DNA from: Gaiellales bacterium
GTDB lineage: Bacteria; Actinomycetota; Thermoleophilia; RBG-16-64-13
NCBI GenBank assembly: GCA_012719395.1
Contig: JAAYAL010000078.1
Location: 1 to 52,968 of the forward strand
Reading direction: 5' to 3'
DNA: 52,968 nucleotides
A program made the translations under genes and the position numbers. Positions 32,528-40,750 of this stretch are shown piece by piece (the stretch's first letter is position 1; each line of letters opens with the position of its first letter). The notes beneath the pieces are model-generated. The model did not search any database. It was not told the DNA's origin and saw nothing but the letters and a program-made list of their open reading frames with translations.

Positions 32528-35500
32528 TCAGTCGGCATACCAAGGGCCATAAACCCAGTTCGGACAATTGTCGTCAAGGTCGGCTCCGACGAACTCGATC
32601 CAGAGTACGTCATCCTCGGCGAGACTGACGCTGGTCTGGGCAACGTTGACACCACCAGCATCGTAGGTGCCGTTGGCAACCACGGTCCCGGCGGGCCCAT
32701 TGAGGTGGACCTTGTACGGGAGGTTGTTGTTGCAGTCGCCCAGGTCAGGCAGATACAGGTCGTTGTAACCGTCGCTCCACTCGAAGTACGCATCGTCGAG
32801 GTCATACAACGAGTACGCCCAGTACTTGTCGACCGTGTTGGATTCAACAGAGTCAACCACAGCGGTGAACTCGTAGTGGCCCCAGGAGTCGTCATACACG
32901 ATGACCTGAGCCAACCCGTCCTCGTCGGTCTCAGCACCGAACGGATCATCGGGATCGTACTCGAAGCCGTCGTAGTCATACAGGGCGCCGTCACCCTCAG
33001 TCTGGGTAGCGTAGAAGTCAACCCAGACGCCAGGAACCGGGTCGCCGAACTGGTCGAGCACCACTGCGGACAGAGTGTGGTAGCCCTCGTACTCGTTGAT
33101 CGCGGTTTCCGGGGTCAATGTGATGGTGGTCGGGACCGGCGCTTCCCACACCTGGTGCACCTGCGTGCTCCAGATGGGGGTGCCTTCCTTGACCAGGCCG
33201 TCCGCCGGCGCGTAGACCATCACGCGCAGGATGGACTTGACGTGCTCGGGCGTGAGGCCCTCGTTGAAGTACCACCACGGGCGGGCATCGGCCAACTTGA
33301 TGTCGACGTTGCTGCCGGTCAGCTCGTTGACGACGTAACCGTCATCGTAGAAGCCGTCGAGCGTCCACGCCTTGGCGCCGTCGGTGGCGAGACCAACGTC
33401 AGAGTAGTCGTACCAGCCGTCGAGCACGCCGTCGAAGCCGTCGAAGATATCGTCGGCCCACCAGCCACTAGGCCAGTCGTAGGTGTACTCAGCAGCCAGC
33501 ATATCCGCGTAGTAGCCATCGAATCCCATGTAGGCAATCCGCTTCCACCACTCGCGCAGACCGGGCTGACCGTAGTCGACCGGCTTCTCGCTACCGAGCC
33601 ACTGGTTGAAGAAGAACGCTGCGGTACCACCGTCGCCCACGATGGTGGCGTACGGATCGGACTCCGGGGTGGGCTCGTCCGCATCCGGACGGGAGTCATT
33701 CTGATCGTAGCCGTCGTTATCGGTGTCCAGGTCGGCCAGGTACGCCCACGGGATGAACGTGCCATCCGACTGCCAGGCCTTGCCGGGCATCCAGGTGTCG
33801 ATGCTCTCGAGGAGGTAGACCACCTCGTAGTCGGGCAGGTCATTGCCATACGCGTCCTTGACGTGAACTTCGACGTTGGCCGAGTTCAGCTCAGCCGCTC
33901 CGTCTTCGTTCCAGGTCCACGCCGGGGCCCAACCGTCGGCGATTTCGCCATCGACGCTGGTGGCAACCAGCTTGCCGTCAATCCAGACTTCGATGGTGAT
34001 GTCATCGGCGCCGGCCTTCCACAGCTTCTTGGCATAAGCGCTGAGGAGTTCCGGACCGTTGTGCGGATTGCCCGCCCAGTCCACGGTACCCTTGATGGTC
34101 TGCGGGCCCTTGAGGTTGGAGCAGACTTCCACGCTCACCATGCCGTCGGCGTCGGTGACGTCGGTGGCAGGAGAGAAGGTGCCGACGGAGGCGATGTCCT
34201 CACCGTCGAACATGGCGCCGGTGTTGCTCAGGTCGGCGCCCGCTTCGTTGGCCTGGGTGAAGGTGACGGTCTTGCCTTCCAGCGGCAGGTAGATACCCGT
34301 GCGACCCTCGAAGGGCTCGGCGATGCCGTCATCGTCCCAGTCATACATGGTGTAGCCACCCACCAGGGACAGGGTCAGCTCGCGGCCAGCAACGGTAACC
34401 TTGCGGTAGCCTGCCTCGTCGGCGGAGATGACTCCGTCGCCGTTGCCGTCGTCGTCGTCGTCAAGCATGACCTGAGACCAGTCATAGTAGGCATCGTAGT
34501 AGTTGACCAGCAGGATGCCGCCAAGGTACTCGGCATCTCTCCAGTCGATCACGCCATCGTACGCGTAACCGGCAGCGTCGGTGTCGACCCACGCCGTCTG
34601 GCCATCCGGCTCATCGATGGTGGGAGCGTACTCCAGCTTGAGGCCGTACACCCACATGTCAAACGTGTGGCAGGTGCCGACCGGATTGCTGTCGAGCGCT
34701 TCGTTCTCATCGGTGGTGGCAGGATTGTCGAACGTGGCAACGTCGACGTCGAACCACTGCACTTCAGCGGTGTAAGTGTTGTAGGTACCCTCCGCACCGC
34801 CGGTGCCCTTGCCGCGCACCTTGGCGTGGACGATCTGCTCACCCGCGGTGTAGGACTTGATGAAGACGGTAGCCTTACCGGCACTGTTCGTCTTGTCGAA
34901 GTCCTTGTTGCCCGCGGCGGAGTTGAAGTCAGAGGTGTCACCGGAGTCATCGGTCTGGAAGAAGCCGATGCCCTGCATGAACCACTCCACCTCGCGACCG
35001 GCAACCGGGTTGCCGAACTCGTCAACGAGGGTCAGGGTCAGGGTCAGCTCTTCACCGATATTGGCCTCGGTGAAAGCGGGGTCGATGGGTCCGTCTTGCG
35101 GGTTGGGATCGTGGGCGATCCAGCTCTTGACCGCGGCCTCGTTCGGCTGCGGTTCCCAATCCTCAACGGTCCAGTAGTCCTCATCCCACCACCAGTAGGC
35201 GCCAACGCTCAGGTAGTCGAGCCACGCATCGATGTCGCCATCGCCAATGTCGAGGTCGACCCATGCGTTCCAGTGCTCGAGCCACCAGGAGAAATCGAAG
35301 CCGTCGTTGATGTAGATGTCGCGGTTCACAAGGAGGCCGGGATACGGATTCTCCGGGTAGTCCGCGACCACCGTCACGAAGGTCTCGCCGATTTCTTCGG
35401 AGTAGATGTCGACTGAGGTGAGGCCCTCGTCGTCGGTCACCGCAGTGGCGGACATGCCATCAGCGGCAACTACACCATCTGCATAGGCATCAACGATATC

Positions 35501-36832
35501 GCCGACGGAAACGATGTCGTCGTCTTCGTCGTCAGGATCGCCAACGTAGTCGACGATATTCCACTCGACGGGGACATCGGCCAGCACGCGAGGCAGGTAG
35601 CCAGCGTCGGCCATGTCCAGCTCATCGGCGTAGGTGTTGATCTCCCACGCGATGCCTTCGTTAGGATCAGCAGTGCCGGCGGCGTCATCAGCTACCGCGT
35701 TGTAGAAGTCCTGACGGCTGGTCGACCAGGGACCGGGGCCGAAGACGACTACGCGCGCTTCCCAGGTATGGGTGGTGCCGGCGTTGTTCTGCGACCAGAG
35801 GCCGCGATCCGTGTCGTAGTTGACGAAGTAGACCTCGTCCAGCGCGACCCAGTACTTGGTGGCATAGGCCGTGTAGAGAGCGCCTTCGCCGCGAACGGTG
35901 GCGGAAATACGCTGGTAACCGATCTCGGTGGAGATCACGTTGACCATCACTTCGCCGTCAGCGTCGGTCAGGGCGGCTTCGGGCTGGATGTTGCCCACAT
36001 ACCACGGATCGGTCAGGGTGTCGAAGTCGACCAAGGCGCCTTCCACCGGATCGCCGTTCGCATCGACCACCTTGAAGGTGATGGTGTGAGTCTGGCCGAT
36101 CAGGTTCTCAGCGCCGTCGCCGGCAGTGACATCAATGGCGGCCGGAGGCATAGCGGGCTCTTCGGCCGGCACGATGGCCCAAGAGCGGATGATCATGGCC
36201 GCGCCCTGGAGACGCAGGAGGGTCTTCTCGGGGGCCAGCTTGCCCTCGTTCGTACCCCACATGATGCCCATCTGCACCGCGAAGGCGATTTCCTTCTGGA
36301 GCGACGCGCTCACCGTGGCGCCATCCGGGAACTCGGCCAGAATGGCAGCAGCGGAACCGTCCGTGTACATGGTTGCCAGGTCATAGCCGTTCTTCTGGGC
36401 AACCCAGCGGACGATGATAGCCGCAGCCTGCTCGCGAGTGATGGTGTCTTCCGGCTTGAACAGTCCGCCGCCCACGCCGTTGGTCAGACCGGCGGCGGTA
36501 GCTGCCTCGATCCACTGATACTGCGGATGGCTGGCGGAAACATCGGTATACGTGGGTGTTGCGGGGTTCACGAGGGGGATCTTGTACGCGTCCACCGCCA
36601 TCTTCACGAAGTGAGCTCGTGACATATTGACGTACGGCTTCCACGATCCGTCGGTATAACCGTCGGAGATCATCCCCACCTGCTCCAGCGTGATCCCGTA
36701 GGGGCCGACATCGGAATACGAAAGGTCGGTCCACCCACCGGCCGGCGGAACCGCGAGGGCGGTGCCGAAGAGGCCGATCACGAGGGCAAGGGTGAGAACC
36801 ACCAGCAACGCGAACTTCGCGCGCTTGGTCAT
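32528..36832 (-). CDS. Main S-layer protein: SLH repeats plus Ig-like (invasin-type) domains
   Basis: The 1434-residue protein has a signal peptide (about residues 1-28), three SLH repeats to about residue 215 (KPYVNMSRAHFVKMAVDAY, FKPEDTITREQAAAIIV, LAPEKTLLRLQGAAMII), and a long acidic extracellular part made of Big-1/invasin-like modules with the recurring phrase VxDxxGxPVxG (VVDANGDPVEGALVDF, LVDEFGNPVAGREVEWF, VLDQFGDPVPGVWVDF). Asp-rich loops, such as DDDDGNGDGVISADE near residue 790 and TDNDGYDQNDSRPDAD, look like calcium sites. ATG 36832 with GGAGAG 5 bases upstream is chosen over ATG 36883. Size, acidity, a long leader and its own terminator fit an abundant lattice protein. Confidence 0.92.
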   Translation of the reverse strand: MTKRAKFALLVVLTLALVIGLFGTALAVPPAGGWTDLSYSDVGPYGITLEQVGMISDGYTDGSWKPYVNMSRAHFVKMAVDAYKIPLVNPATPTYTDVSASHPQYQWIEAATAAGLTNGVGGGLFKPEDTITREQAAAIIVRWVAQKNGYDLATMYTDGSAAAILAEFPDGATVSASLQKEIAFAVQMGIMWGTNEGKLAPEKTLLRLQGAAMIIRSWAIVPAEEPAMPPAAIDVTAGDGAENLIGQTHTITFKVVDANGDPVEGALVDFDTLTDPWYVGNIQPEAALTDADGEVMVNVISTEIGYQRISATVRGEGALYTAYATKYWVALDEVYFVNYDTDRGLWSQNNAGTTHTWEARVVVFGPGPWSTSRQDFYNAVADDAAGTADPNEGIAWEINTYADELDMADAGYLPRVLADVPVEWNIVDYVGDPDDEDDDIVSVGDIVDAYADGVVAADGMSATAVTDDEGLTSVDIYSEEIGETFVTVVADYPENPYPGLLVNRDIYINDGFDFSWWLEHWNAWVDLDIGDGDIDAWLDYLSVGAYWWWDEDYWTVEDWEPQPNEAAVKSWIAHDPNPQDGPIDPAFTEANIGEELTLTLTLVDEFGNPVAGREVEWFMQGIGFFQTDDSGDTSDFNSAAGNKDFDKTNSAGKATVFIKSYTAGEQIVHAKVRGKGTGGAEGTYNTYTAEVQWFDVDVATFDNPATTDENEALDSNPVGTCHTFDMWVYGLKLEYAPTIDEPDGQTAWVDTDAAGYAYDGVIDWRDAEYLGGILLVNYYDAYYDWSQVMLDDDDDGNGDGVISADEAGYRKVTVAGRELTLSLVGGYTMYDWDDDGIAEPFEGRTGIYLPLEGKTVTFTQANEAGADLSNTGAMFDGEDIASVGTFSPATDVTDADGMVSVEVCSNLKGPQTIKGTVDWAGNPHNGPELLSAYAKKLWKAGADDITIEVWIDGKLVATSVDGEIADGWAPAWTWNEDGAAELNSANVEVHVKDAYGNDLPDYEVVYLLESIDTWMPGKAWQSDGTFIPWAYLADLDTDNDGYDQNDSRPDADEPTPESDPYATIVGDGGTAAFFFNQWLGSEKPVDYGQPGLREWWKRIAYMGFDGYYADMLAAEYTYDWPSGWWADDIFDGFDGVLDGWYDYSDVGLATDGAKAWTLDGFYDDGYVVNELTGSNVDIKLADARPWWYFNEGLTPEHVKSILRVMVYAPADGLVKEGTPIWSTQVHQVWEAPVPTTITLTPETAINEYEGYHTLSAVVLDQFGDPVPGVWVDFYATQTEGDGALYDYDGFEYDPDDPFGAETDEDGLAQVIVYDDSWGHYEFTAVVDSVESNTVDKYWAYSLYDLDDAYFEWSDGYNDLYLPDLGDCNNNLPYKVHLNGPAGTVVANGTYDAGGVNVAQTSVSLAEDDVLWIEFVGADLDDNCPNWVYGPWYAD

Positions 36833-37044
36833 GTAATCTCTCCTTGAAACAGTTTGTTCAGTCATTTGTAGCGTTCTTGCCATTTCCTACGTCACATGAA
36901 GCAAGGTAGTGTAGGAACAAAGAACTTCCACCTCCTTCCGTAATGGGCTCGCCCACGCGGCTACCTCCCGCAAGGACGGCAGAACTGTCACGGTCCCGGC
37001 TGGCAAGAGCCCGGCCCGGAGCTTCCGTCAGGATATCAGTGTTT

Positions 37045-37062
37045 ATTAATGACGTCATAAAT
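37045..37062. promoter_or_regulatory. AT-rich imperfect palindrome upstream of the S-layer gene
   Basis: ATTAATGAC/GTCATAAAT is an inverted repeat with one mismatched pair, centred at 37053/37054, in an unusually AT-rich patch. It lies 213 bases upstream of the S-layer ATG and just past the anti-sigma-like gene, so it may be an operator or part of a promoter. The gap 36833-37075 holds no gene. Confidence 0.4.
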
Positions 37063-37075
37063 CTAGGCCAACCTC

Positions 37076-38059
37076 TTATGGGGCCGAATAGATAGCTGTC
37101 ACAAGCGCCGCCTCGGCACCGACGCGCACGTCCAAGACGAAGCGCGCCACCACGGGAACGAAGCCGCCCTGGCCATCAGAGCGCATGTCCTCAATGGCCA
37201 GTACCACTCGTACGTCCTCACCCACGATCTCACCAAGCGGCTGCACGGAGTACCCCGACGGGTTCTCAAGCGAAGCCATGAGATGCGTGAGGCCCGCAGA
37301 TGCCCCCGGCGCAATCTGCGACGCCGCATCCACCGAGTTGCCGGCGATGACCGCCTGAGCCACATAGGAAACCACGCCGACAGCCGTGTTTTGGCGCTGT
37401 TCCTTGGTCATGATCTGTCGGCTGGTGCTGGTGCTCTGCTGAGTGGTGAGCGTGGTCCGGCCGGTGGGGGGAGGTGCGGTGGTAGCACTGGTGGCCGTAG
37501 CAGTGGTGGACGGCTGCTGCGTGCTCTGGGACGGCACACCGGTGGGCCCGCTGGTGGCGGAACCGCCGGTGACCGAACCGCTATCCCCGGTTGTGGGAAG
37601 CGTGACCTTTGAGCTGGATGAAGCACCGGCCGTGCCGGAGGTACCCGGCTGCCACGGCGCCGTGGTGGTCCCCGACGACCCGGCAGCCGCCGCCATGGTG
37701 GTCACCGACGTCCCTTCGGCCACTCTCACGTTTGTCAGGCCGTGAACGCCGAGACCGCCCAGAACCAGAGCCACGGCGGCGAAGGCCGCGGCGGCCACAC
37801 CACGCCGGCCGCTCCGCGGCCGCGTCTTCACCCGTGCCCTGAAGGCCCCGCGCGCCTCCTGCGCGTCCATCTCACGGCGAACCAGAGCCCAGCCACGCTC
37901 ACGCGCCGCGGCCGGCACGCGGAGAGCTCCCAGTCCCTCGAGCTCCCTCTCCAGCTCCGACAGCTCTTCCGGATCCAGCGCAGCGAAAAGGGCGGGCTCC
38001 AGGGGAGTCTCCGCCCGGTGGTCTGCCTGTCTCCTGTTATGTCGCAACCAGCCGATCAT
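37076..38059 (-). CDS. Membrane protein downstream of the ECF sigma gene, probable anti-sigma factor
   Basis: The 327-residue protein has a cytoplasmic N-terminus of about 85 residues rich in charged helices (LDPEELSELERELEGL), one membrane helix (about residues 88-107), a Ser/Thr/Pro/Gly-rich extracellular spacer (about residues 115-215), and a C-terminal globular domain. This topology and its place right after an ECF sigma gene are those of a transmembrane anti-sigma factor, though no zinc-binding HxxxCxxC motif is present. ATG 38059 is preferred to an upstream start at 38092. The outer domain could sense wall or S-layer state. Confidence 0.65.
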   Translation of the reverse strand: MIGWLRHNRRQADHRAETPLEPALFAALDPEELSELERELEGLGALRVPAAARERGWALVRREMDAQEARGAFRARVKTRPRSGRRGVAAAAFAAVALVLGGLGVHGLTNVRVAEGTSVTTMAAAAGSSGTTTAPWQPGTSGTAGASSSSKVTLPTTGDSGSVTGGSATSGPTGVPSQSTQQPSTTATATSATTAPPPTGRTTLTTQQSTSTSRQIMTKEQRQNTAVGVVSYVAQAVIAGNSVDAASQIAPGASAGLTHLMASLENPSGYSVQPLGEIVGEDVRVVLAIEDMRSDGQGGFVPVVARFVLDVRVGAEAALVTAIYSAP

Positions 38060-38096
38060 GGTAGTTGACCGGTATATTGCGGCCGGCCCCAAGAAG

Positions 38097-38786
38097 TTAC
38101 GCTTCTTGGGAGAGAATCCCTCTCATGCCGGCCAGCCCGCGCAACTGCAACTGCTTGACCGCACCCTCGCTCCTACCAACCGCCGCCGCCGTCTCCGCCA
38201 GCGACAGGGAAAGAATGTAGCGCAGCACGATGACCTCCCGCTGGGTGTCCGGCAGGCGGCGGAGGGCGGCGGCCAACCGAGCGCGCTGCTCCCGTTCCTC
38301 CGCGCTGGCATGGGGGCCGGCCGTGTCCGCCACCCTCTCCGCCGCCTCCTCCAGGTTGACGGTCTCCATGCGCCCGCGCCCACGCAGGAAGTAGGCCACC
38401 TGCTTCTGCGCGATGGCGTACAGCCAGGCCACGAAGGGCTTCCCCTGCCATTGAAAACGCTTCAACCCCCCCACCATGGCCACGAACACCTGGCTGCTGA
38501 CGTCCTCGGCGGCGGTGGCGGATTCCAGGCGGAAGAAGACATAACGGTAGACCCGGTCGTAGTAGGTCCGGTAGATGGCCTCCACCGCCGAGGGGTCGCC
38601 GCGGCGGGCCTGCTCCACCAGACGCTTCTCCTGTGCGGCGTGGTCCGCGGAGAGAGTGTGGGCCGAGCACGGCGCCGAACCGGGGGCGGCCGGCCCGCTC
38701 ATGTCCTGCGCGGCGATGGGGCGACGGGGCCTGTCCACGGCAAGCCGCATCATAGTCCAGAGGCCTGACGGAACGGTGAGAGTCAC
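38097..38786 (-). CDS. ECF-type RNA polymerase sigma factor
   Basis: The protein of up to 229 residues has sigma region 2 (VEQARRGDPSAVEAIYRTYYDRVYRYVFFRLESATAAEDVSSQVF in outline, then WLYAIAQKQVAYFLR) and region 4 (LRRLPDTQREVIVLRYILSLSLAETAAAVGRSEGAVKQLQLRGL). The GTG at 38786 overlaps the stop of the upstream SLH peptidase gene (GTGA), but has no ribosome site; ATGs at 38750 and 38702 are possible, and the latter gives a more normal ECF length. Coupling to an SLH gene and the adjacent S-layer gene suggest it controls envelope genes. Confidence 0.92.
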   Translation of the reverse strand: MTLTVPSGLWTMMRLAVDRPRRPIAAQDMSGPAAPGSAPCSAHTLSADHAAQEKRLVEQARRGDPSAVEAIYRTYYDRVYRYVFFRLESATAAEDVSSQVFVAMVGGLKRFQWQGKPFVAWLYAIAQKQVAYFLRGRGRMETVNLEEAAERVADTAGPHASAEEREQRARLAAALRRLPDTQREVIVLRYILSLSLAETAAAVGRSEGAVKQLQLRGLAGMRGILSQEA

Positions 38787-40750
38787 AGGCCGGCGGCGTT
38801 GAGGGTGTCGAGCAGCAGGGAGAGCATCTTGGCCACCTGCCCGCGGTTGGCGGTGTCCCAGGGGGCGAAGTACATCCGGCCATCAGAGCCTGGTCGGCCG
38901 CTGATGATGCCCGCGGCCCAGGCGGTCATGACATCTCCGTACAGCGGGTTGAGCGGGGAAACGTCGGCGAAGACCGGCTGACTACCCGTGTAGCGGGGGA
39001 GGGGCTGTCCCGCGGCCGAGGCCCCGCGCAGGATCATGCGCACCAACTGAATGCGGGTGATGCTGTCCCAGGGACGGAAGGTGCCGTCACCCGGCCCACT
39101 GACGATGCCCAGCGTGGCGGCTTCTTCCACGTAGTCAAAGGGGTAGGTGAGAGGATCGCCCCCAGTGTCCCGGCGCGGGACGTCACTGAACGTGGGATCA
39201 GCCAGATTGTCTATGGCCTCCGTATGCAGCCCCAGCCCTTCCACGATCATCTTGGCGAACTGCGCACGCAGCAGCGAGTCGCCCGGCCGGAAGTACCAGA
39301 GGCCGGAGCCGTCCGGCGTCTCCGCACCGGAGACCACCGCCTTCCCCCGCAGCGAATCGATATAGGGGTAGAAGATATGATCCGCTCCCACGTCCAGGAA
39401 CTGTTGCTGGGTGTGCGGCGACACATCCAGACTGTAGCGGAAGTCCAGTGACACGTCTTCCCCTTCGAGACCCATGCCCCATGCCGCCAAGGCATGCCGC
39501 GAGAACCCCGGGCTGGAGGTGACCACGCCGCCGTTGTAGCCGGGGGCAAGGGGAACCGGCATCACCTCCACCAAGCCGGGCGCGCTGGGCTCCCAGCTGA
39601 TCAGGGCTACCCCCAGCGGGGCGCCGTCCTGCCCGTCAACGACCAGGCGCACCGTGCTCTCGAGATCGCCGGAGGGCACTTCCAGGTAGGTACACGCGTA
39701 ATTGGGGGCCGACACGGTGCCCACGAGGGGGAAGGCATCGGTCAGTTCCACGGCGCCCACGGCGATGTCCAGCGAAGCGTAGCCGAAAGGCGGCAGCGAA
39801 CCCGCCCGCCCATCCAAGTAGTTCGCCGCCAACCAGTCACCAAACAGGTCATCAAAACGCTCGGGATGCCCGGCGGCCGCCAGGGCGGCTTCAATGCCCG
39901 CACGGCCGTCCGCCTTTTCGTCCACTAACCACGAGAGGAACTCGGTCCCGAAACGCTCGGCCGCATAGGCCACGAAGGCCAGGCTGGCCCCATAGTCGGC
40001 TGTGGTCTTACCCCAGGCCGTCAGGTTCTTACCCGGATCGGTCGCGAAACCCGCCAGCTCAGCGACGGCCTGCCCGCCGTAGCCACACAGAACCTCGGCG
40101 TACATGGAGACACCCTCTTCAACCCAGGTCTCCTCGCGCGTGGGTTGGGAGGCGGTATCCAGCATGTAGTCGCGGTAGTAGCTGATGAGATGAGCGAACT
40201 CATGCGCGGCAGTGGCAGCCGCCTGCTCAGGCTCGTACAGCAGGCGGACGATGTCCAGCGAGATCAGCTCTCGGCGGTTGGACACACCGCCGGCAGCCGG
40301 ATTGATGTCCGCCGGTAGGAAGTAGCCCACATACTGGGGGTTGGTGAACGCGTAGACCAGGATGTGGACCTTCGGGTCACAGTCGATCCCCGGGTTGGGC
40401 TCTGCGCCCAGCACGGCGGTGAGAGTGGGGTAGATGGATTCGTCAAATGCCGTGGCGAAATCGCTGATGGCCACGTCGGAAACAGCTCTGTCGCTCTGTA
40501 CGTAGACAACACAATGCTGTCCCACGTGGCGAACGATGGCGGACACCTGCAGGGGCACGCCGGGGTTGTCCCAATCCACCGCCCAGAACACGTCCTCTTG
40601 CCCCACCGGCGGCGTGGCCGCCCTCGCGGGGGCCGGGGCCACCAGAGCCGCGACCGGCAGCACCAGCCAGGCCACCAGCACCGCCACCCACCACGCCCGA
40701 CCGCGCGGCGCTTGAGCCGTACCACGCACCTGAACCTGCCAGGACACCAT
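38783..40750 (-). CDS. SLH-anchored zinc metallopeptidase
   Basis: The 655-residue protein has a signal peptide (about residues 18-45, ending ARA), a peptidase-like domain with the zinc motif HEFAH followed about 25 residues later by WVEEGVSMYAE (the third, glutamate ligand expected of gluzincins), a beta-rich middle, and three C-terminal SLH repeats (LLRAQFAKMIVEG, ITRIQLVRMIL, ANRGQVAKMLSLL). The domain order resembles M30/M6-like secreted peptidases. The ATG overlaps the preceding SLH gene's stop (TGATG), and its own stop overlaps the sigma start. It may process surface proteins. Confidence 0.85.
   Translation of the reverse strand: MVSWQVQVRGTAQAPRGRAWWVAVLVAWLVLPVAALVAPAPARAATPPVGQEDVFWAVDWDNPGVPLQVSAIVRHVGQHCVVYVQSDRAVSDVAISDFATAFDESIYPTLTAVLGAEPNPGIDCDPKVHILVYAFTNPQYVGYFLPADINPAAGGVSNRRELISLDIVRLLYEPEQAAATAAHEFAHLISYYRDYMLDTASQPTREETWVEEGVSMYAEVLCGYGGQAVAELAGFATDPGKNLTAWGKTTADYGASLAFVAYAAERFGTEFLSWLVDEKADGRAGIEAALAAAGHPERFDDLFGDWLAANYLDGRAGSLPPFGYASLDIAVGAVELTDAFPLVGTVSAPNYACTYLEVPSGDLESTVRLVVDGQDGAPLGVALISWEPSAPGLVEVMPVPLAPGYNGGVVTSSPGFSRHALAAWGMGLEGEDVSLDFRYSLDVSPHTQQQFLDVGADHIFYPYIDSLRGKAVVSGAETPDGSGLWYFRPGDSLLRAQFAKMIVEGLGLHTEAIDNLADPTFSDVPRRDTGGDPLTYPFDYVEEAATLGIVSGPGDGTFRPWDSITRIQLVRMILRGASAAGQPLPRYTGSQPVFADVSPLNPLYGDVMTAWAAGIISGRPGSDGRMYFAPWDTANRGQVAKMLSLLLDTLNAAGL

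Noticed and set aside
32705-35416. A 903-codon open frame on the plus strand opposite the S-layer gene
   Set aside because: It is antisense to a gene with signal peptide, SLH and Ig-like modules; long antisense frames are expected opposite GC-rich, Asp/Val-rich coding sequence, and its translation shows no family.
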